A DNA stretch of 64,000 nucleotides, from positions 5,079,883-5,143,882 of the forward strand of contig OX387183.1 of the NCBI GenBank assembly GCA_947561395.2, in the 5' to 3' direction. Shown here piece by piece: positions 10,707-20,321 of the stretch. The stretch is from Buxus sempervirens (lineage: Eukaryota; Streptophyta; Magnoliopsida; Buxales; Buxaceae). The first letter of the stretch is position 1; every line of letters begins with the position of its first letter. The notes beneath the pieces were generated by a model. That model saw only the letters and a program-made list of their open reading frames with translations. It did not search any database and was not told the origin of the DNA. Both the position numbers and the translations under genes were made by a program.

Positions 10707-10954
10707 TGTATCCGGTATTTAATGCCGGATACACTTGCCCCTCTTCATATCCGGACTCCAAGGCCGGATATAGAGATTTGCTCGGCGAGATTCGCGCCGA
10801 TTCTCCGACAAATTCGCGGCGGAAATCAATTTTGCGAATTATTATGTTTTGTATCCGGACTCCAAGTCCGGATACAAAGGAAGCTTAATGTATCCGGACT
10901 TGAAGTCCGGATACACATGATGTGTAGTGTATCCGGACTCCAAGTCCGGATACA
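10707..10954. repeat. Palindrome array upstream of the LTR-A TATA box
   Basis: Five imperfect-to-perfect inverted repeats of the form TGTATCCGG...CCGGATACA begin at 10,707, 10,748, 10,850, 10,889 and 10,928. The last three are exactly 39 bp apart, and the array ends 10 bp before the TATA box. Confidence 0.85.
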
Positions 10955-10963
10955 TCAGGTTTC

Positions 10964-10973
10964 TTTATAAAAG
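10964..10973 (+). promoter_or_regulatory. TATA box of LTR-A
   Basis: CTTTATAAAAG directly after the palindromes and before a CT-rich region. LTR-B (21,452), LTR-D (about 59,768), LTR-C and LTR-E have a TATA box in the same relative place. Transcription is expected to start about 30 bp downstream. Confidence 0.75.
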
Positions 10974-13900
10974 GGGGCAGCAGCCCCCTTTCCAAGGGTT
11001 GGTTCTTCTGATCCTTTTGAAACCTCCTTGCCCTCCCTTTTTTCATCCGAACCAGCTTCCTCTCAACCTCCCTAGCCTTCAACACCTCCCTAGACCACCT
11101 CAAGTCCATTCCCACTCTCCTAGTCCTTCTTCTTCTCTACTTGCACCCCAACAAGAAGAGGTTCTACTGCTGTGGTTGCTGGAGAAGAGGTCTCCAGCTC
11201 TTGTACCAGCCTCAAAGAGGTGCCTAAAACCTCCAAGGAGGCTTTTCAACCCCACCTCACCTCAAGATCAAAGAAAGACTCCTTGCATCTCCCTTCCTCT
11301 CCATCTTCCTACCAAGAGAAAAAGGAGAGCCTAGTTGCTGTTGGGGAAAAGTGCGTGCACCAAGAGAACCTCCAGCTGCTGTACCACCTCAAGGGAGCAT
11401 CACTACCCTGCCCAAAAGGTCAAGAACTATCAGGTAATATTCCTCATCACGTTTTATTGCATATATGTTAGAATGAGATTTTTCTGATAAGGTTTTTTTG
11501 GGTTTGTTTCCTCTCTTGGGCATAAGTCTGCTCTCATGTTAGTTCACCATGCATTGTTTTACTTTCTACCATGCATAGGGCCTCTAAGTAAGGGAGAGCC
11601 CCATGCATGAGCTCCACGAAGGTCTAGGAGGGGTCTCTACGTCGCTCGGGCATTCTCGGGCTTGCTGCTGTGTCCATTTTTGTGCACGTTAAAAGGGAGC
11701 CTGTTCCCTCATATTAGTTCCCCTCTGTACCCCATATGAACCCGCCTTTCCTTTCCCCCCTTTAGAGTTTTGTTTTGAGTCTAGAACCCAAAGTTCAGAC
11801 CTGGTTGAAGCACACAGCGGAGGCCTGGTAACATTCTTCCATTTACTTTCCCAACATGTGCGTCAATGCATGGGTCTTGCCTTCTTTGCATATGGACGAG
11901 GGAAAACTCTCATATAATCGCTGTTTCGGCATAGGTTTTATGGTTGGTTCCTAGAGAATGTAGGGATGCAAATCTGGTTCATTCATATGCATGCAAGTCA
12001 TTGTTTCTTTAAAGGTCTTCCCTTACTCATGCCATTGCTATGAGTGCTAAGCATGACTTCGTTCTTTAGTTTTCTGTTTCGAAGCACAAAAGCATGTTCC
12101 CTCCCCCACTTAGCTTGCAATTTCTGCCATGATGAATATGTTTTCCCTTTTTTTGTAACCTACTGTTTGTGGTTAAGAGAAAGCATGTTTACCCTTACCT
12201 TGTGATCCTCCATGGGTGCTCGTATGAGCTGCTGCTGGGCACAGCAGCAGCACTACCACCCACTCCATGCCCCTTTTATTTGCTGTCTAGGTATCTCCAA
12301 GTGCACCATGACCCACGTTGAGGTCTGCCCCGCTTGCATGCGCCCTTCAACCTCAATGCCCTATCCTAATGATGTGTGCAAGCTGCTGCTGGGAACAGCA
12401 GCAAAGCACCTATTGCTTGTTGCTGTTCCAGCAAGCTTGGGAAACCTAGGATCAAGCCCTAGCACCTCTAGGGTGGCCCCCAGCCCAGTCCATGCATGAA
12501 GGCAATTTCCCTCCACAACCTCTCTGAATTAACCCACTTAACATGCTTTAAACCTGTACATGTTAGCTACTGTTTTTTTTTATTATCTCTTGTTGCTGTT
12601 CCATGCTTCGCAATATGCGGTTCTAAGATGGGTCTTCTTAGTGGGAAGTGCATGATTGTTCGGAGTCTTGATTGTGTGTCGGATGGTAGCACGGAAGCAC
12701 TCGGGTGAGGGTGTCAAACCCTTGTCTTCTTGCTGTTTTTTTTGAGGAGGGGCAGTGGCCCCATGCCCTCCCTCTTTCCCCTTTGTCCTTGATTGAGAAG
12801 CCCCAAAGGAGGCCAAATGAGATGTCTCCCCATGACCTGAACCAATGTGGGCCTTCTTAGGGGTCCACATGACTTGCATAAGACAATAGGAAGCCCCTGG
12901 AAGCCACCCCAATGGCCAAGGCCGCGAAAGAGGCAATTTTGAGGTGATCCGGCAACTCAGGCCGGATCACCTAAGGCCCATGCGTATCCGGCCACCAAGG
13001 CCGGATACATGCGGAAATGTTAATTTTGTGAGTTTTGATGTTCTTTGGCCGAATTTTGTGGTGATTTGAACCAAATCAAATAAACCAACAGGGTTTCCGG
13101 TCCACCCGGAAACCCAATTTGGGACGTGGACCAATGTCCAACTTGGAAACACTTGTGGGCCTTCCAACGGGGCCCACCAAGCCCAATGAACCCCAAGGCA
13201 TGCTAATTAAACAACTTAAGTAAAATGAGCCATTTGAATCGGGCGGGCCAAACCCAATGCGGCCCGCCCGTGCCCTGTAGTGTGTAATGGACATATGAAT
13301 TGCATGGTTTGGCCGAGACCATGGGCTAGGGCCTGTCGGGCCCACCAAAGCCCGCTAACCGAACCAAGGAAGGGTGCAAACCCCAACTTCGAAGCAATGG
13401 GCTTTCAAGCCTAAAATTGGACTACGGGCCCCAAGCCCAATGTCCAGCCCACTTTGGCAAGTATATATAGGATAAGTCGAAGGCATTTTGGCATCCATCA
13501 TGGGGGCCCACTCAGGGGCCCGCAAACCAATGCAGGCTCACTTATTACATGAAAACCACATAAGGCTCCAACTTGAACAAACTAAGTGAAATCAATTCAC
13601 CTCACCAAGGCCCACAGGGCCTCCTAGGCTTAGACAGAGGCCCACATGGGCACATGGGCTTACCCAAGCCCACCAAGGACACCGTGAGCCTTCCAACGGG
13701 GCCCACCCAATCAGACCCAGATAATTTAAGTAAAACCAAGATAAAATCAACTAAAGGGACCCTCACCACTCAGGTGGTCCCACCAAGACTTAACCAAAAA
13801 GCATGCGGGATTAGGAATCGGGTGAGAACCAAAGTTAGAAAGCTGACTCAAGATAGGGAACCCACGGGACCCGTCATCCGACGGGGTGGATTGGGGTGTC

Positions 13901-14061
13901 TACGGACTTCCCCAGCCCGCAACCGAGAACCAACCTTAGAATCTCAAGCCGCAGACCAAGTGCCCTAATTAGACAAGATTAGGCACCCAGGTGTCCGCCT
14001 GCACCCCATCAGGCGGTGGCGACTCCCATTTACCCCGTGCTGCGTTTCCCACGCGCGCACA

Positions 14062-17000
14062 CCTATGCACCACCCGAAGAGGAGATACCAATGGCCATTC
14101 CCCTCAGTGGAATATGGATGGGGATATCATCGGAGTCCGGCCCCCAGTCAGAAAGGAGCCAGAACAAGCCAGTGGGATGCGCAGCGCATGATCCTATCTG
14201 CCTATCTTCTGACGACAGCGCCAACATGGTACTAGCTAAAGAACCGGGCGCGGCAATCATCATTGACGAGGAAGATCGGGCACCGCTCAAAAACTGGAGC
14301 GCCACGCCTTTTGCCATCAGCAAAGCTACCATTCCAAAGGGGGTTTCTATCACCTCTGAACTTTCCATTGTAGCTACTGCTGGAATTTTCAATAAATATC
14401 TGAACTCTTCTTACTACTTGCATTTGTTTGAAAAAGAAAACAATAAAAATAAACAACTTGGGCATTGCGATCTTAGTGTCAATCCCGACGCACACCTGGA
14501 AAGTCTGGGGCACGGGATAGGTAATAAGGTTGCCATAAGTGAACAAGAAAAACAAAAAGAAAAGCCAGTCCAGATGGCAACAACAATAAATGAAATGCAT
14601 AAGCCAGTGTCCAATCCTGAAAACGAGCAAGACCTCGACAAGTCAGATTGGGGCACTTTCCCACCACAGCTAGAAGATTCAGACATCGTCCCCTGTAAGC
14701 CTTCTGAGCATGAGGACGACGATGAATCAGGGGAGACCCCGCTTGAAATCCAACTCGCATTGGAAAGGCACGAAAAGGGTCTCCAGGCTAACATTGAGGA
14801 AACATAGTCAATCAACATAGGTGAAATAGCACAACCAAGGATCCTCCAAATCGGTAAAAAGCTGTCACCATTATTAAGAAAGCAGATGTTTGATTTTCTT
14901 AAGTCTTACTCTGACGTGTTTGCATGGTCTTATGAGGATATGCCCGGGTTAGACATGGACTTGGTTGTGCATCGGTTACCAACAAGGTCTGAGGCCGTAC
15001 CTGTGAAACAGAAACTCAGGCGCACGAAGCCAGAATGGGCCCTGAAGATCAAGGAAGAGGTCACCAAACAATTGGATACCGGATTCCTGCAAGTGACTCA
15101 CTATCCGAAGTGGTTGGCCAACATCGTGCCAATTCCCAAGAAAGACGGGAAAGTCAGGATGTGTGTTGATTACAGAGATTTGAACAGAGCAAGTTCGAAG
15201 GATGACTTCCCATTACCACATATTGATGTACTGGTCGACAATACGGCAACGCACTCGATGTTCTCCTTTATGGACGGCTTCTCTGGTTACAACCAGATAA
15301 GGATGGCACCTGAAGATATGGAGAAAACATCCTTCATCACGCACTGGGGCACTTACTGCTACCGTGTGATGCCATTTGGACTGAAGAATGCAGGCGCTAC
15401 GTATCAGCGTGCGATGACTCTGTTGTTCCACGACATGATACACAATGAGATGGAAGTGTATGTGGATGACATGATAGCAAAGTCCAAGGAAGAAGAAGAC
15501 CACTTGATAAACCTTGGGAAGGTATTTGACAGACTTAGAGAGCACAAGCTCCGGCTCAACCCAAACAAGTGCGTATTTGGAGTTACTTCAGGGAAACTGC
15601 TAGGCTTCATAGTGGGCAAGCGGGGCATTGAGGTCGACCCTGCCAAAGCAAAGGCAATTCTAGAGATGCCTCCTCCCTGTACAGAAAAGGAAGTGAGGGG
15701 GTTCCTAGGCAGACTACAGTATATCAGTAGGTTCATCGCACAGATGACTCCTGTGTGCGAGCCCATGTTCAAGCTATTAAAGAAGGACAACCCTGTGGTC
15801 TGGAATGAAGACTGCCAAGTAGCATTCGATAAGATCAAGGCATATCTGATGAGTCCACCGACTTTGGTCCCCCCAGTCCCGGGACGACCCTTGATCATGT
15901 ATCTGACAGTCTCTGAAACGGCTGTAGGATGTGTATTAGGGCAACACGATGAGGAAGGAAGAAAAGAACAAGCAATCTACTACTTAAGCAAGAAATTTAC
16001 CCACATCGAAGTCAGATACACAATGCTTGAAAAGACGTGTTGTGCCCTGGTCTGGGCAGCCCAGAAGCTTCGTCATTATTTGCTCAGCCACATGGTCTTG
16101 CTGATCTCCAATCTGGATCGGTTTAAATACATTTTTGAGAAGCCGATCTCCACTGGCAGAGTTGCCAGATGGCAAGTCCTTTTGTCTGAGTACGACATTG
16201 TCTACACAACTAGAAAGGCAATAAAAGGGCAGGCTGTAGCAGATCACTTGGCGGAGCATCCACTGCCAGACTATCAACCACTCTTGACTCACTTCCCCGA
16301 TGAAGATGTGATGTGCATCGGAACTGCAGAAGAGCCAGAAGAAACCAAGTGGCAAATGTTCTTCGATGGGGCAGTCAATGTGAATGGAAAAGGCATCGGA
16401 GCAGTGTTTATCTCCCCAGATGATGTCCACCACCCAGTAGCAGCGAAACTTCTTTTTGATTGCACCAGCAACATGGCCGAGTATGAAGCATGTGTGCTAG
16501 GCTTGCGAGCAGCAATCGAGATGCATATACAAGAGCTGAAAGTGTTTGGTGATTCAAGTCTTATTATCTATCAAGTGATGGGAGACTGGAAGACCAGAGA
16601 CGTGAAGTTAGTGCCATACCAAGAACTGGTTAAGGAATTAGAAGAAGAATTTGAAAGCGTGACGTTCGACTACATGCCACGAGATGGGAACCGGTTTGCA
16701 GATGCGCTAGCTACGTTGGCATCAATGGCCACCATCACGGATAATGCTTGGGTACAACCATTGGAGATAGAACTTCGGCGCTACCCTGTTTACTGATTCA
16801 GCATTGAGAAGAGCGCCCCTGAAGAAGAGCCGTGGTACGCAGACATCGAGAGATACATAAGGACCAAAATTCCGCCAGAAGGTGCCTCAACTGCAGAAAA
16901 GCGGACTATACAGAGATTAGCAGGACAGTACTTCTACAGCGAAGGTAGGCTGTACAAGAAGTCGTACAATGACTCCCTACTGCTATGCTTCAGAGAAGCC

Positions 17001-18080
17001 GAGGCGCAGAAGTTGATTGAGGAAGTCCACGGAGAGTTGTGCGGTGCGCACATGAATGGTCATATGCTAGCAAGGAAGATCTTAAGAATGGGCTATTACT
17101 GGATGACCATGGAAGCAGACCGCTACGCTCATGTCAGAAAGTGTCAATTGCGCCAGATTTATGCCGACAATATGCATGCACCGCCAAACACACTGTACTC
17201 CATGACATCCCCTTGGCCGTTTGCCATATGGGGAATCGACATGATAGGCCAAGTTCACCCAACTGCTTCAAACGGGCATCGGTTCATCTTGGTGGCAATC
17301 GATTACTTCACCAAGTGGGTAGAGGCCATGTCCTTTGTGAATGTGAAGAGGTCCCATGTGCTCAAGTTCATCAGGAACAACATAATCTGTCGCTACGGAG
17401 TCCCAGAAGCGATCATCACTGATAATGCAAAGAATCTGAACAATAAGGACATGGAAAAGATGTGTGAAGACCTGAAGATCAGACACCTAAACTCCACGGC
17501 ATACTGGCCCAAAATGAATGGGGCAGTAGAGGCTGCCAACAAGAATCTGAAAAAGATCCTCGAGAAAATGGTAGTCACTTACAGAGACTGGCATGAGAAG
17601 CTGCCCTATGCACTGCACGCATATCGGACATCGATCAGAACATCGACCGGGGCAACTCCTTTCTCCTTGGTATACGGAATGGAAGCAGTCCTCCTCGTGG
17701 AAGCACAGATCCTGTCACTCAGAATCCTGAAGGAAGCAGAGATCAGCGACGTCGAATGGGAAGAATCCAGATTTGACCAGTTGCAATTACTTGATGAGAA
17801 AAGAATCAAGGCTTTGTGCCATGGCCAACTCTATCAACAGAGAGTAGCGCGAGCCTACAACTGGAAAGTGAAGCCTCGACAGTTCAAAGTGGGAGATCTA
17901 GTACTGAAGAAAATCTTTCCACATCAAGAGGACAACCGGGGGAAATTCAAGCCAAACTACGAAGGGCCATTCGTAGTCCACAAAGTTCTGTCCCGAGGAG
18001 CCCTCATCCTGCAAGAGATGGATGGGGCAATTTTTCCTGAGCCGATAAATGCAGACGCAATCAAGCTGTACTACGCCTGA
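14062..18080 (+). pseudogene. Pol region of element B, two nonsense codons
   Basis: Same reading frame throughout 14,016-18,080. Compared with element A the frame is broken only by TAG at 14,806-14,808 (A has GAG) and TGA at 16,794-16,796 (A has TGC). RT with YVDD, both RNase H regions and the integrase catalytic acids are still readable. One cysteine of the integrase HHCC finger is Arg here (CQLR instead of CQLC). The first 45 bases of the open frame (14,016-14,061) are LTR-A, not pol. Inference: inactive, but young enough that frameshifts have not accumulated. Confidence 0.9.
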
Positions 18081-20321
18081 GGTCATTCTAATTGGGAAAT
18101 GAAGAGAGGCCATCCTTGACTCTCCTTAGACTGTAAATCCCCCCAAATGCCTTAAATCTTCCCCTAGTTAAACAATTTTGAGCCTTAAAGTTCTCTCAAC
18201 CCATTACAAGTGTTCTACACTTCAAATAGGGCATTCCTGGCAAAGCAAAAGAAACAGGGCATGCTTGCCCAAGAAAAAGATCCAAAAAGAAGAAGAAAAT
18301 ACAATGGAAAAAGAAAGAAAAAAAAAACACAAAGAATGGGGAAAGGATTGCCCCACCAAAAATACTAGGATATGAATAAGCCAGGATGTAAGTCCCACCA
18401 GCAATAAAAAGTAGCACACTTGCCAACCCAGAAAAGAAAGCTTCTTTTTGAGCCACTCACTCTTTCTTTCATAACCAAGACCAAGCCTACGTTTCGTCCT
18501 ATCACTAAGACCTCACGGATCCCAAAAAGAATGATCAGGGCAAAACGGTTGAGTCTGCAGCAGCAATCGGTAATGATGGAATTCAGAGTTCCTGGAAAGG
18601 GTGGACACGGCGAAAACCCGAAGAAAGGGCGTGGTGTGGAAAAAAAAAAAAAAACAAGTCATGTCTGGACTGAGCAGAGCGAGATACAGTATAGAGCAGT
18701 GACAGGGACGAACAATGCCACAAGAAATATGCACAAATCTGAGGATTCCAGACCGGCAGGTTGCGTCTGAGTTAGAAGCTTCACAGTGGCTAGTGATGAC
18801 AATGCTACTGAAAACTACCAAGCACTCCGAGTCCTGTCTGACCTGGAAGATTCTTTGACATTGTAGACACAAGCACACACTGACACACCTGTTTTCCCTA
18901 TAATTGTTCTGCTTAACTGTTTTGAGCTCCACATTGGGCTACTAACCTGAGCTGATAATCTCTTAACCTTGGCAGAGGCCGCTTCTATCTGCGATGGGCA
19001 AAAGGCTCAGAGCAAGAAGAGAATAAAAGAAGTTTTTTGCATTCCTCAGCTATTCCACAACTAACATGTTGTCTTGTCCTGCCTTCACAGGTACACCAGA
19101 GGGGGACAACGGACGTCTTCTCCAAAATCCCCAGTGAAGTCCATGCACTAGAAGAAGCCTGATACCCGTCCTAAATCCCCCGTGGAATCCTTTCATCAGG
19201 AAGGCGGATATCCTTCCCCGAAATCCTCGACAGAATTCCTGCGATGAACGGGCACAATCCTCAGGGGAAGACATTCGGCAAACCAAGGACAAACACCCTT
19301 ATATCCCAAGCAGAGCCCTCTCAAGCAAGTAATACATGACGATAAAGACTTCTCAAGCCCCGCCCAGTCTGAAGAGGCCAGCCTTGCGAAGAAGGGCAAA
19401 AAGGGGACAAAGCGAGCCAACCTCAATCCTCAGCGAAGTCTCTCGCACTCAACAAGGGCTTGGACAAGCATGAAGAACTCAAGCCCGGGCAAAAGGAAAA
19501 TGCCGTATAAAGAAATAATGACAGCGTGAGGAATCCCCACTTATCCCCAGCGGAGCATCCTTTCTCGGGGAACTCCCACGCTTGTCAGAAACAGGAGAGG
19601 CAATAAGGAAAAGATTCCCTCCCAATCCCTAGCAGCAGTCATACCCAGCTAGGAAATCTCTCCAAGAGAACAGGCCAACACTACCAAAGAAGGGACAAGA
19701 AGACATGAAGAAGAATGAGCATAAATGAAGACATCATTGGGCAAGATTGCCCCTTTTGTAATTTTTGATTTCACACCTTTGTAAATAGATTAGAGCAAGT
19801 GTGTGAGCTCCTCTGAGGCACTGGATAGCGCTGGAAGCACCTCCTCACCAACAGCAGCTCTTCCTCCACCTTTCATCCCTCTTTTCTCCATTCAACCTGC
19901 ATCCTAACCCAACCCTCGGACGTCAAAAGAAAATTCAAACAAGCTTTAAGTAAAAGACACAAATTGGTCAGAAGTCTGAAATCACCTAAAAAGCTTTAAC
20001 GGAACAAACAAGAAGAAAAGAATATTGTCAAGTGTCTGGCATCAACGCCGAAACAGGTTGGCAAGCTCGAGTCCAATCTAATCTCTTTCAAACCTAAATC
20101 AGATGCTGAAGAGTTGCCCTACAGAAACCCGAAACAAAAGGGTAAGGAAACTCTGAGGCTAGGGAGTGACGCCACATGATTTGGCCGCTTCCTTTTCAAA
20201 ATGAAAACTTCAAAGGACTTAGCTCGTCGACCATGTCGACAGAAATGCCAGGCGCAAAAACAAGATTCTCTTTTTCTCTTTCCCGTTCATCCGCAAGGTG
20301 ACTCCGGCAAAGAGGGGCAGC
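18081..20321 (+). other. Non-coding 3' region of element B
   Basis: Homologous to 7,771-9,978 of element A along its length, with small indels. No open frame looks coding. It ends in the polypurine tract AAAGAGGGG (20,309-20,317) followed by GCAGC-like bases and the LTR. Confidence 0.75.

Larger units (their letters stand above)
1..14061 (+). mobile_element. Element A: Tat/Ogre-like Ty3/gypsy retrotransposon, 5' end outside window
   Basis: The internal region (1-9,978) and a complete 3' LTR (9,979-14,061) are visible. The 5' LTR, primer site and start of gag lie before base 1. The order gag, protease, RT, degenerate RNase H, second (archaeal-type) RNase H, integrase, long non-coding 3' region, polypurine tract and very long LTR is that of the Tat/Ogre lineage. 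The single uninterrupted polyprotein frame suggests a young copy. After its LTR the sequence resumes in the middle of the pol gene of a second copy, so A is best read as inserted into element B. Confidence 0.88.
9979..14061 (+). repeat. LTR-A: 3' LTR of element A (subfamily I, 4,083 bp)
   Basis: Begins TGTAAGCACCTCATTTTTGC right after the polypurine tract and ends ...CACGCGCGCACA, so it has TG...CA ends. In order it contains: 148-bp tandem units (10,103-10,398), ACGTG-type motifs (about 10,515-10,545), five palindromes (10,707-10,954), a TATA box (10,964), a CT-rich stretch, a CAG|GTAAT donor-like site (GT at 11,434), CTG/CAG inverted repeats (12,228-12,400), a second palindrome pair (12,943-13,010) and a GGCCCA-rich 3' third. 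It resembles LTR-C and LTR-E more than LTR-B and LTR-D. Confidence 0.88.

Noticed and set aside
10850..10954. CRISPR-like regular repeat spacing
   Set aside because: The spacers are short, similar to one another and part of a 39-bp tandem repeat in a plant LTR. No cas genes, and the context is eukaryotic.
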